Position numbers and translations under genes: made by a program. A stretch of DNA of 57,792 nt from Pelagibacteraceae bacterium AG-390-O04 (GTDB taxonomy: Bacteria; Pseudomonadota; Alphaproteobacteria; Pelagibacterales; Pelagibacteraceae), in the NCBI GenBank assembly GCA_003278065.1, contig QCHE01000008.1, positions 1 to 57,792 on the forward strand, written 5' to 3'. The notes under the pieces were generated by a model. That model saw only the letters and a program-made list of their open reading frames with translations, did not search any database and was not told the DNA's origin. Shown one piece after another: positions 28,197-39,312 of this stretch (position 1 is the stretch's first letter; every line of letters begins with the position of its first letter).

Positions 28197-29395
28197 TTGA
28201 ATTTATTTAAGAATTTAATAACTATTTTTTTTATATAATTTAAGTCTTTAATTTCTAAACCTTGGTGGCAACCAAGTAAAACTCCCCTGACCATTATTTC
28301 GGTAGAATTTTCCTCTGCTTTTGGATGTTTTTTATAACTTTGTTTTTTCATTATAGGTTGTTTTAAAATATTACCTGTAAAAATTGTTCTAGTTTGAATA
28401 TTATTTTTTTCCAAAAAAATTTGAAAATCAGTTCTATCAAAAAATGAGTTTTTTTTAATAAGTAATGGAAAGGCCAGCCAACCTGTTTGAATATTCTTTT
28501 GCAATTTTGGTACTTCAAAATAATCTTTAAAACCCTCAAAAAAGGATAACAAATATTGGAAATTTTTTTTTCTGATTTTCAGATTTAAATTTAATTTCTT
28601 TAATTGTTCTAGTGCAAATGCTGCAGAAATTTCAGAAGGTAAAAAATTGTATCCAAAATCTTCAAATATATATTTACTATCATATTTAATGCCGTGGATT
28701 TTTTTTTTAAATCTTTTTTTTAAACTTTCATCTTCATTAAAAAGTGCTGAACTTCTTCCCCATCCTCTTAGAAGTTTTGCCCTTAGATATTTTTTTTTGT
28801 CATTAAAACATACAATACCACCAAAACCAGCACCACTTACAACATGCGAAGCATAAAAACTATTTGTAACTATGTCAGATAAATTTCCAGTATTAGAGCC
28901 ATTGATTTTGTAACCAATTGTATCTGCAGAGTCTTCAATTGAAATTAAATTATATTTATCTGCTATCCGTTTAATTTTAATCCAATTAGCAATATTTCCA
29001 ATTAAATTTGGTATTAATATTACTTTTGTATTTTTATTAATTTGCCTTTCAATTTGATCTACGTTGGCAACAAAAGTATCTTTATTTACATCTATAAAAT
29101 TTGGTTTTAACCCACTTTGATATATTGGTGAAATCGTTGTTGAAAATGTTAGTGAAGGAGTAATTATTTCACTTTCTTTTTTTAATTGAAGTGATTGAAT
29201 TGCAAGTAGATTTGCAGAAGAACCAGAATTTACCATTAGTGCATATTTTTTCCCGAATAATTTTGCAATTTTTTTTTCAAGTTTACGAACATTTTTCCCA
29301 TCCATTAAACTTAAACTTTGTTTCTTTAAAACATTTAAACTAGCATTTATTTCTTTAGAATTATAATTAGCCATTCCATAATATATTTTTTTCAT
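28193..29395 (-). CDS. DegT-fold sugar 3-dehydratase-like enzyme (RfbH/ColD type, His replaces PLP Lys)
   Basis: 400 aa of the DegT/DnrJ superfamily. The PLP site reads NSFYASHVVSGAGFGG; the residue that is the Schiff-base Lys in aminotransferases is His, as in DdhC/RfbH and ColD, enzymes that remove the C3 hydroxyl of 4-keto-6-deoxy sugars instead of aminating. Further RfbH-like segments are LLRGWGRSS and DFGYNFLPSEISAAFALEQL. The CxC...C...C motif that binds [2Fe-2S] in RfbH/AscC after the WGR motif is missing (here SSALFNEDES), and length is closer to ColD. Flanked by RmlC- and RfbJ-like genes with 4-nt and 2-nt junctions. Predicted product: a 4-keto-3,6-dideoxy nucleotide sugar (inference). 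Confidence 0.75.
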   Translation of the reverse strand: MKKIYYGMANYNSKEINASLNVLKKQSLSLMDGKNVRKLEKKIAKLFGKKYALMVNSGSSANLLAIQSLQLKKESEIITPSLTFSTTISPIYQSGLKPNFIDVNKDTFVANVDQIERQINKNTKVILIPNLIGNIANWIKIKRIADKYNLISIEDSADTIGYKINGSNTGNLSDIVTNSFYASHVVSGAGFGGIVCFNDKKKYLRAKLLRGWGRSSALFNEDESLKKRFKKKIHGIKYDSKYIFEDFGYNFLPSEISAAFALEQLKKLNLNLKIRKKNFQYLLSFFEGFKDYFEVPKLQKNIQTGWLAFPLLIKKNSFFDRTDFQIFLEKNNIQTRTIFTGNILKQPIMKKQSYKKHPKAEENSTEIMVRGVLLGCHQGLEIKDLNYIKKIVIKFLNKFK

Positions 29396-29397
29396 AT

Positions 29398-30225
29398 CTA
29401 TCTTTTTATATATTCAATAATATTATTGATTTTACTATTATCTAATTTTAAACCAGGCAATAATTTGATATTTGGTATTTTAGTATTTATAGATTTTTTA
29501 CTCTTATATTTAAACTTTATTTTTTTTTTATTAATAGAATTAAATTGTGCAAATATTTTGTGAATTAAAAAATTTTTATTATTCATCATTAAGTAATTTC
29601 CAGGTTTTATTTGACTTTTTTTTATTAGAATATTTACTGAATTGAGTAAATCCTCAATGTTTAAAAAGTTTAATTTCAAGTTTTTACTAACTATTTTAAT
29701 CGTTTGATTTTCCTTATATTTTCTTTTTATTGTTGGAAGAATTTTTTTTCTATTATCTCCTTTACCAAATGTGTCTGATAGATAGATATTATAAAATTTT
29801 ATTTGAATATGTCTTCTTTTATAAAATTCTATTAGCTCTGAAAAAAATTTTTTGGAATAAGAATATAAATTTTTATTTTGCAATTCCCATATTGATGTAA
29901 AATTAATAAATTTTTTAATACCTATGTTTTTTGACATTTCTAAAATTATATTTCCTAGTAAAATATTTGCCTCATTTATATTTTTTATATCATCAAGTTT
30001 ATGTTTTTTAACATAATGAGTTGCACAATGAATTACGATTCTTGCCTTTATCTTCTTAAGCTTTAAAATTAATTCATCAAAGTTTTTATAATTAATAACT
30101 TTAACAAATTTTGAATTTTTAATTTTTTTTCTTCTTGTAACTACTATAATTTTTTTATCTTTATAGAAATTTAAAATATTTTTTCCTATAAAACCTGAGG
30201 CTCCCGTAATAATAATATTATCCAT
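29398..30225 (-). CDS. NAD(P)-dependent sugar reductase/epimerase, SDR family, RfbJ-like
   Basis: 275 aa extended-SDR protein. The Rossmann motif IIITGASGFIGKNIL is at residues 4-18; catalytic YSYSKKF (YxxxK, Tyr near 142) is preceded by FINFTSIWE with the serine. The region IYLSDTFGKGDNRKKILPTI resembles CDP-abequose/paratose synthases (RfbJ), which reduce the 4-keto group of 3,6-dideoxy sugars. It is shorter than 4,6-dehydratases, consistent with a reductase. It overlaps rmlA by 8 nt and is spaced 2 nt from the dehydratase-like gene. Final 4-keto reduction in this pathway is its likely job; stereochemistry unknown. Confidence 0.7.
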   Translation of the reverse strand: MDNIIITGASGFIGKNILNFYKDKKIIVVTRRKKIKNSKFVKVINYKNFDELILKLKKIKARIVIHCATHYVKKHKLDDIKNINEANILLGNIILEMSKNIGIKKFINFTSIWELQNKNLYSYSKKFFSELIEFYKRRHIQIKFYNIYLSDTFGKGDNRKKILPTIKRKYKENQTIKIVSKNLKLNFLNIEDLLNSVNILIKKSQIKPGNYLMMNNKNFLIHKIFAQFNSINKKKIKFKYKSKKSINTKIPNIKLLPGLKLDNSKINNIIEYIKR

Positions 30226-31090
30226 GATTAATCAATTTTTTTAAATAATTTGAATACATTGAATTGCCATAAAAATTGATCCTTTTGATTATGTTTTTTT
30301 TATTTATCCATTTATTAATTAAACCTATTTCTTCAATACATCCAATTTTAAGTCCCTGTCTATTTTCTATAGTTGATATAAATTCTGAGGTTGACAGAAG
30401 ATTTTCTGGAGAGCCTGTATCTAGCCAGGCACTTCCTCTTCCCATAAGTGAGAAATAAAGCTTATTTTTTTTATTATATATTTTTAATAAATCGACAATT
30501 TCCAACTCTTTTCTTTTTGAGGGTTTGAGTTTAGTTACGTATTTAATTACATTATTATCAAAAAAATACAGCCCAGTAATTGCATAGCTGGATATATTTT
30601 TTTTGGATTTTTCTATGATATTTTTAATCTTATTGTTCTTAATTTCTGCAGTGCCGTAATCTTCTGGATTTTTTACTTTATATAGAAATATTTTAGCTCC
30701 ACTTTTTAATTTTTTTTCATCTTGTAATTTTTTTGTAAAACCCTGACCATAAAAGAAATTATCTCCTAAAATTAAAGCAATATTCTGATTATTAATAAAT
30801 TTTTTTCCTATAATAAAGGCATCAGGAATACCACTAGGTTTTTCCTGAATAGCATATGAAATTTTAAGCCCAATATCTTTACCCGAACCAAATAATTCCT
30901 TGTAAAGTTTCAAATCATCTCTGTTAGTAATTAAAAGAACATCTTTTATTTTTGCAAGCATAAGTACAGACAAGGAATAAAATATCATAGGCTTATCATA
31001 TAAAGGTAAAAGTTGTTTATTTATAGATTTTGTAATTGGACTTAATCTACTCCCAGTTCCACCTGCTAATATAATTCCTTTTTTAATCAT
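30218..31090 (-). CDS. rmlA: Glucose-1-phosphate thymidylyltransferase
   Basis: 290 aa, standard for RmlA/RfbA. The nucleotidyltransferase signature KGIILAGGTGSRLSPIT is at residues 3-19, followed by INKQLLPLYDKPMIFYSL, a strong match to the dTTP-using RmlA and unlike the CTP-using RfbF/AscA. ILGDNFFYGQGF and GSAWLDTGSPENLL are also conserved. It makes dTDP-glucose from dTTP and glucose-1-phosphate. Second gene of the minus-strand cluster, 18 nt after rmlB. Confidence 0.93.
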   Translation of the reverse strand: MIKKGIILAGGTGSRLSPITKSINKQLLPLYDKPMIFYSLSVLMLAKIKDVLLITNRDDLKLYKELFGSGKDIGLKISYAIQEKPSGIPDAFIIGKKFINNQNIALILGDNFFYGQGFTKKLQDEKKLKSGAKIFLYKVKNPEDYGTAEIKNNKIKNIIEKSKKNISSYAITGLYFFDNNVIKYVTKLKPSKRKELEIVDLLKIYNKKNKLYFSLMGRGSAWLDTGSPENLLSTSEFISTIENRQGLKIGCIEEIGLINKWINKKNIIKRINFYGNSMYSNYLKKLINHG

Positions 31091-31108
31091 ATATTTTTAT
31101 AACAATAA

Positions 31109-32092
31109 TTATTGATTTTCTTTTATATAGCTAAAATTTTCTTTATACCATTTTACTGTTTGAATTAGGGATTTTTCAAAATTTTGTTTTGGTAATTTTC
31201 TTAAGGTTTTGGAGATTTTTTTTGAATTTAAGGAATATCTAAAATCATGACCAGGCCTATCATTAATAAAAATAATTTTTGATTTTGTTTCTCTTTTTAA
31301 TTTATTTTTGAAAATACTTAAAATTTTTTTAACAATAAATAAATTATTATAAACAAATCCTGATCCAATATTGTAAGTTTGGCCTAATTTACCACGATAC
31401 AAAACTTCGTACAAAATTTTGCAATGATCTTTAACATAAATCCATTCTCTTTCATTCTTTCCAGTCCCATAAATTGGAATATCTTTATCTTTAAAAATAT
31501 TAATTATAGTTTTTGGAATTAATTTTTCAGAATTTTGTTTTGGACCAAAGTTATTAACACAATTAGTTATAATAATTGGTAAATTATAAGTTCGAATATA
31601 TGATTTTAAAATTAAATCAGATGCTGCTTTACTTGAAGAATACGGTGAACTTGGATTATAGGCATCTGTCTCCAAAGATTTTTTTCCCTTTTTAATATCA
31701 CCAAAAACTTCATCTGTAGAAATTTGTATGAACTTAAAATTATGCTTCAAATTTTTTTTTCTAAGAATTTCTAAAATATTAATAACTCCAAGAATATTGG
31801 ATTTAACAAATGATTTTGGATTTTTAATTGATCGATCAACATGAGTTTCAGCGGCAAGATTATAAATTGCCTCTGGATTAAATTTATCAATACATTTACT
31901 TAGCAAATAGCGATTACAAATATCAAATTTTTTTATTATCAAATTTTTATTTTTATCTAAATTTTTGATATTTGAGCCTATGCTCATTCTATCAATGACT
32001 ATAACATTAAATTTTTTTTTCAAAAAAAATTCAACCAAATTTGATCCGATAAACCCCAAACCTCCTGTAATGATTATATTTTTTTTCTTCAT
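31109..32092 (-). CDS. rmlB: dTDP-glucose 4,6-dehydratase
   Basis: 327 aa. NAD-binding ITGGLGFIGSNLVEF, YNLAAETHVDRSIKNPKSF, catalytic STDEVFGD and SSPYSSSKAASDL (YxxxK), and C-terminal NDRPGHDFRYSLNSKKI are all RmlB hallmarks. It converts dTDP-glucose to dTDP-4-keto-6-deoxyglucose. First gene of the operon; its start is only 29 nt from the divergent GT2 start, with a symmetric -10 element in between. Slightly shorter than the 350-360 aa norm, the C-terminus being trimmed. Confidence 0.92.
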   Translation of the reverse strand: MKKKNIIITGGLGFIGSNLVEFFLKKKFNVIVIDRMSIGSNIKNLDKNKNLIIKKFDICNRYLLSKCIDKFNPEAIYNLAAETHVDRSIKNPKSFVKSNILGVINILEILRKKNLKHNFKFIQISTDEVFGDIKKGKKSLETDAYNPSSPYSSSKAASDLILKSYIRTYNLPIIITNCVNNFGPKQNSEKLIPKTIINIFKDKDIPIYGTGKNEREWIYVKDHCKILYEVLYRGKLGQTYNIGSGFVYNNLFIVKKILSIFKNKLKRETKSKIIFINDRPGHDFRYSLNSKKISKTLRKLPKQNFEKSLIQTVKWYKENFSYIKENQ

Positions 32093-32107
32093 TTAAAAAA
32101 ATTAAAT

Positions 32108-32115
32108 ATTATAAT
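32108..32115. promoter_or_regulatory. Symmetric -10 element between rmlB and GT2
   Basis: ATTATAAT contains TATAAT on the plus strand (32110-32115) and on the minus strand (32113-32108). It sits in the 29-nt gap between divergent rmlB and the GT2 gene. The plus-strand transcript would start at or just before the GTG at 32122, i.e. leaderless. Motif-based only. Confidence 0.4.
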
Positions 32116-32121
32116 ATATTT

Positions 32122-32955
32122 GTGATTAATAGTATTACCGTTGTTATTGTAACTTATAAAAGTGAAAATAACATTTTTAAATGTTTAAAATCAATTAATA
32201 AATTTAATAATATCTATATACTAGAAAATTCAAACGATTTGAATTTCAAAAAAAAAATAAATAAAAAGTTTCCAAAAATTAAGGTTTTTTTATCCAAAAA
32301 AAATAATGGTTATGGGGCTGGCTATAATGAGCTACTTCGAAAAGTTAAAACTAAATATGCATTGATTATTTCTCCAGATACTTATTTTTCAAAAAAAAAA
32401 TTAAATATGTTTTTAAATTCAATTAATAAAGTTAAAGTAAATTTTACTCTTATGGGGCCAGAAGCCCAAAATAAAAAATATCAAATAGAAAACAAAAATT
32501 GGTATAATAAAACAAAATCTATTTTAGGATTTAGTTTTTTAATAAATCTTAACAATTTAAAAAATAAAAAGATTTTTGATCAAAATATTTTTTTGTATCT
32601 AGAAGATATAGATTTATGTAAAAGGTTATTAAAACTTAATCATACCTTAATAACAAATAAATACTTTATAATTAATCACAAAGGTGCTAAGTCTTCTTAT
32701 TTAGGAAAAGGGATTTTTAATAAAATTAGAAATTGGCATTGGATGTGGTCTCAATTTTATTTTTCAAAAAAACATTATGGTATTTTGATATCTTTAGTAA
32801 AATTTGTTCCTAAATTATTATTAACATTTTTTAAATTTGTTATCTTATATTTATTAAATAAAAAAAATGCTGATATTTATAAATTTAGAATCAGAGGTTT
32901 ATATGCATCAATAATGAATAAGAGCTCTTTTTTGCGACCTAATGATTTGATTTAA
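32122..32955 (+). CDS. Family 2 glycosyltransferase (rhamnosyltransferase-like)
   Basis: 277 aa with a GTG start (no ATG upstream in frame). GT2 features: ITVVIVTYKSENNI opening, KNNGYGAGYNELL, LIISPDTYF as the DxD-like site, and FLYLEDIDLCKRLLK, which matches the C-terminal region of rhamnosyltransferase-like GT2s. A C-terminal hydrophobic helix (LLLTFFKFVILYLL) suggests membrane association. Divergent from the dTDP-sugar operon, it is the obvious candidate to transfer the sugar made there (inference from neighbourhood). tRNA-Ser follows by 31 nt. Confidence 0.85.
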   Translation: MINSITVVIVTYKSENNIFKCLKSINKFNNIYILENSNDLNFKKKINKKFPKIKVFLSKKNNGYGAGYNELLRKVKTKYALIISPDTYFSKKKLNMFLNSINKVKVNFTLMGPEAQNKKYQIENKNWYNKTKSILGFSFLINLNNLKNKKIFDQNIFLYLEDIDLCKRLLKLNHTLITNKYFIINHKGAKSSYLGKGIFNKIRNWHWMWSQFYFSKKHYGILISLVKFVPKLLLTFFKFVILYLLNKKNADIYKFRIRGLYASIMNKSSFLRPNDLI

Positions 32956-32986
32956 ATGTTTTTTAAAAATTTATAATTTTTTAAAA

Positions 32987-33076
32987 GGAGAGGTGGCCGA
33001 GTGGTTGAAGGCGCATGCTTGGAAAGCGTGTAAAGAGGAAACTCTTTCATGGGTTCGAATCCCATTCTCTCCGCCA
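32987..33076 (+). tRNA. tRNA-Ser (anticodon GGA)
   Basis: 90 nt type II tRNA. Acceptor GGAGAGG/TCTCTCC, anticodon stem CATGC/GCGTG with loop TTGGAAA (anticodon GGA), long variable arm (AAGAGGAAACTCTT hairpin), T arm TGGG-TTCGAAT-CCCA, discriminator G, encoded CCA. It borders the nucleotide-sugar cluster on its right side. Confidence 0.96.
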
Positions 33077-33140
33077 TTAAATTAACCTTATATTTTAATG
33101 CTAATTTAACAGTTTAAATTAAGTATTAGGATTAAAAAAA

Positions 33141-35250
<2,110 letters not shown>

Positions 35251-35252
35251 TA

Positions 35253-36539
35253 ATGAAGTTTTTTGAAACTTCAAAATACCATTCATTTAAAAAATCAACT
35301 TACATAACTTTAAGATGGATAGGTATAGTTGGTCAATTAATAGTAATTAACTTTGTTTTTTTTATCTTAGGTTTTGAATTTGATTATTTATTATCAAATT
35401 TAATTATAATTTTAGGAATTTTAAGTAATTTATATTTAACATTTATTTATCAAAAAACTCAATTATCTGATAGGTCAGCATTTATTTTCCTAGTAATTGA
35501 TATTTTTCAACTTGGTGTGCTTATTTATTTGACAGGAGGAACGACAAATCCTTTTATAATTTTCATATTAATTCCAAGTGTATTTTCATCATCAAATTTA
35601 AGTTTTAAAACTAACTCGTTACTTGTTATTTTAACTGTAGTCACAATTGTTTTTCTAACGTTTTTTTCAAAGGAGCTACCATCTCCCTTAAATGATCATT
35701 TTCATGTAAGTCAATATTACTTATATTCGATACCTATTTCTTTAATTGTAGCTTTGATTTTTTTGAATTATTTTGCAATGACTTTTGGTACACAGTCTAG
35801 ATTGAGAAAAGAAGCTTTAGCAAAAATGGAAGAAGTGATGGCTAAAGAGCATGAACTTTTATCATTGGGTGGCCAGGCTGCAGCAGCTGCACATTCTTTA
35901 GGCACTCCTCTCTCAACAATTAAGATAATTACGCAAGAGCTCACAAAACAATTTGAAAATAACAATAATAAAGAAGTTAAAAAAGACATCGAATTACTTT
36001 CAAGTCAGGTTGAAAGATGTAATGAAATTTTGAAACGATTAAGTTTAAATCCTGTGGAAGAAGACGATTTTATTGATAAAGACCTTACAATGAGAGATTA
36101 TCTAAATGAAATTATCACATCATTCAAAGAAATTAGCAGAAAGAAATTTATTTTTAATTTTGATCAAGATTCAAATTCAAAAAAAATTACTAAATCCATT
36201 GAAATAGTTTATGGATTAAGAAATTTTATTGGAAATGCAAATAAATTTTCTAAAGATGCAATTTATATTAATCTTCAAAGCAATAGTGAATTAACAAAAA
36301 TTACTGTTGAGGACAATGGCAATGGTTTTTCAAGAGATATCCTATCAAAAATTGGAGAACCATATTTAAAATCAGATAATTTTGAGGAAAAATCAAAAAT
36401 AGGTCTTGGACTTGGAATGTTTATTGGAAAAACTTTATTAGAAAAAAATTTCGCATCTGTTAATTGTAAAAATTCTAAAACAAGAACAGGTGCAGAAATT
36501 ATTATTCAATGGAAAAACAAAGATTTATTCAATATTTAG
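35253..36539 (+). CDS. regB: Redox-sensing histidine kinase, RegB/PrrB/ActS family
   Basis: 428 aa. About six N-terminal membrane helices (to residue ~180), with the quinone-binding heptapeptide GGTTNPF near residue 95. H-box [16 protein letters not shown] carries the phosphorylated His (family: AAAAHELGTPL). The Cys in [14 protein letters not shown] matches the redox-active cysteine region of RegB. N box [10 protein letters not shown] and G boxes VEDNGNGF and GLGLGMFIG complete the kinase. It would report quinone pool redox state to a RegA-type regulator. No regA is adjacent, so the partner is elsewhere or not seen. The 3' end overlaps convergent cobT by 4 nt. Confidence 0.88.
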   Translation: MKFFETSKYHSFKKSTYITLRWIGIVGQLIVINFVFFILGFEFDYLLSNLIIILGILSNLYLTFIYQKTQLSDRSAFIFLVIDIFQLGVLIYLTGGTTNPFIIFILIPSVFSSSNLSFKTNSLLVILTVVTIVFLTFFSKELPSPLNDHFHVSQYYLYSIPISLIVALIFLNYFAMTFGTQSRLRKEALAKMEEVMAKEHELLSLGGQAAAAAHSLGTPLSTIKIITQELTKQFENNNNKEVKKDIELLSSQVERCNEILKRLSLNPVEEDDFIDKDLTMRDYLNEIITSFKEISRKKFIFNFDQDSNSKKITKSIEIVYGLRNFIGNANKFSKDAIYINLQSNSELTKITVEDNGNGFSRDILSKIGEPYLKSDNFEEKSKIGLGLGMFIGKTLLEKNFASVNCKNSKTRTGAEIIIQWKNKDLFNI

Positions 36540-38338
36540 TTTAATTTTTTCTTTGTATCAAATAATGAACTTAGTTCAGATATCATAACATCCCCAAGTT
36601 CATTTACGTCAGTTATTTTTATAGCCTTATTATAATATCTCGAGACATCATGACCGATTCCAATTGCTAAAACTTCTATTTCTGTTTTTTCCTCTATAAA
36701 TTTAACAATTTTTTTCAGATGTTTTTCAAGAAAATCTCCAGAGTTTACTGAAAGAGTAGAATCATCTACAGGTGCACCATCTGAAATGACCATTAATATT
36801 TTTCTTTCTTCTTTACGTTTTTTTAATCTATTAAATGCCCAAAAAATTGCTTCACCATCAATATTTTCTTTTAGTAAACCCTCTTTTAACATTAATCCCA
36901 AATTATTTTTTGCTTGTCTCCAATGAGTGTCAGCACTTTTGTATATGATATGTCTTAAGTCATTTAATCTTCCAGGTGTTTTAGGTTTACCGTTCTTAGT
37001 CCAAAATTCTCTACTTTGACCACCTTTCCAATTTTTTGTAGTAAATCCTAAGATTTCAACTTTAACAGAACATCTTTCTAAAGTTCTAGATAAAATATCT
37101 GCACATATTGCTGCAATTGTTATAGGTCTACCTCTCATTGATCCTGAGTTATCTATAAGTAAAGTTACAACTGTATCTTTAAAATCTAAATCCTTTTCTT
37201 TTTTAAAAGATAAAGAATTATACGGGTCCATAATTATTCTTGGTAATTTTGAGCTATCTAGTAATCCTTCCTCTAAATCAAATTCCCACGCTCTTTTTTG
37301 AATAGCAAGTAGTTGTCTTTGTAATTTGTTCGCAAGTTTTGTTATAACATCTTGAAAGCCTATTAATTGTTGATCTAAAGTCTTTCTGAGTTTACTTATT
37401 TCTTCAATATTATCTAAATTTTCAGCCTTTGAAATTTCATCAAATCTATTTGTAAAAATTCTATATTCTAAATTCAAATCATTTATATTCTTTTTTTGTA
37501 TTACCTGTTCTGAACTTTGCTTTTCTGAGTCTGTATCTACAAGTTGTTCATCTAACTTATATTTATCTATTTCATAATCTGAATCTAAACTAGCTTCAGT
37601 TTCTTCATTGTCATTTTGATCTTTTTGATCTTCAGACTCACTATCGTGATCATCATTCGCTGGATTTTCTTGATTTTCATTTTGATTTTCCTCTTTTTCA
37701 TTCTCATCATTTTCTGATTGAAAAAGATCCATTTCTTCAAGAATTTTAGAAAATTTTGAATTGTAAATTTCTTGATTCTCCAGATTATCTTTCAAAAAAC
37801 TTATGTGTTTATCAATTGATTGATCAAAGTTTTTTTCCCAAAAATTAAGCATTTTTGATGTAATAGAATTTAGTTTTATATTATGGAAATTTTTTAACAT
37901 GTAGAGTTCAAATGCCTCAACTACTGGCACGTCATCTTTAGACTTTAACTGATCTTTTCTTTTTAATTGAATTATTTGGTTATAATTATCTTTAAAATTT
38001 TTTTCTATTCCTTTAAGCATTTTTCCACCTAGAGTTTCAAATCTTATTTTTTCTGCTAAAGCATAGAGAGATTTACAATTTGAATTACGTGGTAAATTTT
38101 TTTTGTAAATTTTATCGTTAGAAAATTTTTTTTTAAGAGCAGCAGAATCAGACTCTGCTCTAGCTTTTACAAAATCATTTTTATTATTAAGATTTTCTAA
38201 GTCAAAAAAATCAAACTTATCAGAACTTTTATTTTCTTTTGTTTTTTGGTTAATCCCCAAATCATCTGATATTACTTTTGCTGTTGATGAAAGAGCTTGT
38301 TTTAACTTTTCTTTAACGTTAATTTCTTTGTTTCTCAT
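36536..38338 (-). CDS. cobT: CobT-like cobaltochelatase subunit (VWA domain)
   Basis: 600 aa. N-terminal helical CobT domain (about residues 1-210), a very acidic Glu/Asp/Asn-rich stretch (about 215-260), then a C-terminal von Willebrand A domain with MIDAS motif [23 protein letters not shown], and [12 protein letters not shown]. CobT and CobS form the AAA+ motor that drives CobN in aerobic Co insertion into hydrogenobyrinate diamide. Its ATG overlaps the cobS stop (shared base 38338), a coupled pair. No CobN or other corrin gene is in the window, so the partner could be a different chelatase. Confidence 0.88.
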   Translation of the reverse strand: MRNKEINVKEKLKQALSSTAKVISDDLGINQKTKENKSSDKFDFFDLENLNNKNDFVKARAESDSAALKKKFSNDKIYKKNLPRNSNCKSLYALAEKIRFETLGGKMLKGIEKNFKDNYNQIIQLKRKDQLKSKDDVPVVEAFELYMLKNFHNIKLNSITSKMLNFWEKNFDQSIDKHISFLKDNLENQEIYNSKFSKILEEMDLFQSENDENEKEENQNENQENPANDDHDSESEDQKDQNDNEETEASLDSDYEIDKYKLDEQLVDTDSEKQSSEQVIQKKNINDLNLEYRIFTNRFDEISKAENLDNIEEISKLRKTLDQQLIGFQDVITKLANKLQRQLLAIQKRAWEFDLEEGLLDSSKLPRIIMDPYNSLSFKKEKDLDFKDTVVTLLIDNSGSMRGRPITIAAICADILSRTLERCSVKVEILGFTTKNWKGGQSREFWTKNGKPKTPGRLNDLRHIIYKSADTHWRQAKNNLGLMLKEGLLKENIDGEAIFWAFNRLKKRKEERKILMVISDGAPVDDSTLSVNSGDFLEKHLKKIVKFIEEKTEIEVLAIGIGHDVSRYYNKAIKITDVNELGDVMISELSSLFDTKKKLN

Positions 38339-39312
38339 TAAATCTGAATATTAATCAGAGATTCAGGAAGTTCTTCGCCAAAGCATCTTTGATAATATTC
38401 TGCAATAATATTTTTTTCCATATCGTCACATTTATTTAAAAATGTAACTCTAAAAGCATATCCTATATCTTTGAAGATCTCAGTGTTTTCTGCCCAATGT
38501 AGAACAGTTCTAGGACTCATTACAGTTGATATATCTCCCGCAATAAAACCTTTTCTTGTTAGAGATGCTACTTTAATCATATTAGCTACTTTTTCTTTAC
38601 CTTTAGGGTTATTAAAATTTTTATTTTTTGCTAATACAATATCCATTTCTCTTTCAAGATTTAAATAATTTAAAGTGGTAACTATATTCCACCTATCCAT
38701 TTGTCCCTGGTTTATTTGTTGCGTACCATGATAAAGTCCAGTTGTATCGCCTAAACCAACTGTGTTCGAGGTTGCAAATAATCTAAAAAATTTATTTTGT
38801 TTAATAACTTTATTTTTATCTAATAATGTAAAGTTACCTTCAGCTTCCAAAACTCTCTGAATAACAAACATTACATCAGGTCTACCAGCATCATATTCAT
38901 CAAATACTAACGCAATTGGATTTTGAATTGACCACGGTAAAATACCCTCATTAAATTGTGTTATTTGTTTACCATTTTTAAGTGTTATTGCATCCTTACC
39001 AATTAGGTCTATACGACTCACATGACTATCTAAATTTACTCTTATACATGGCCAATTTAATCTTGCTGCTATCTGTTCTATATGAGTCGATTTACCTGTA
39101 CCATGATAACCTTGTACCAAAACTCTTTTATTAAATGCAAATCCAGAAATTATTGCTAGGGTAGTATCTCTATCAAATTTATATGACTTATCTATTATAG
39201 GAACATATTCACTTTTTTTTGAGAAGGCATCTACTTCCATATCTGAATCAATCCCAAAAGTTTGTTTAACTGAAACTTTAATATCTGGTTGTAAATTTAA
39301 GTCAGGTGTCAA
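38338..39312 (-). CDS. cobS: CobS-like AAA+ ATPase (MoxR/chelatase family)
   Basis: 324 aa. Walker [19 protein letters not shown] (about residues 68-85), Walker [14 protein letters not shown], sensor 1 [11 protein letters not shown], arginine-finger region [11 protein letters not shown]. It matches CobS closely in length and opening ([18 protein letters not shown]). It forms a hexamer beneath CobT. Its start overlaps the end of the J-domain gene by 11 nt, so J protein, CobS and CobT are one unit reading leftward. Confidence 0.9.
   Translation of the reverse strand: MTPDLNLQPDIKVSVKQTFGIDSDMEVDAFSKKSEYVPIIDKSYKFDRDTTLAIISGFAFNKRVLVQGYHGTGKSTHIEQIAARLNWPCIRVNLDSHVSRIDLIGKDAITLKNGKQITQFNEGILPWSIQNPIALVFDEYDAGRPDVMFVIQRVLEAEGNFTLLDKNKVIKQNKFFRLFATSNTVGLGDTTGLYHGTQQINQGQMDRWNIVTTLNYLNLEREMDIVLAKNKNFNNPKGKEKVANMIKVASLTRKGFIAGDISTVMSPRTVLHWAENTEIFKDIGYAFRVTFLNKCDDMEKNIIAEYYQRCFGEELPESLINIQI

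Noticed and set aside
33077-33140. A/T tract after tRNA-Ser as an intrinsic terminator
   Set aside because: No GC-containing hairpin precedes a T run.
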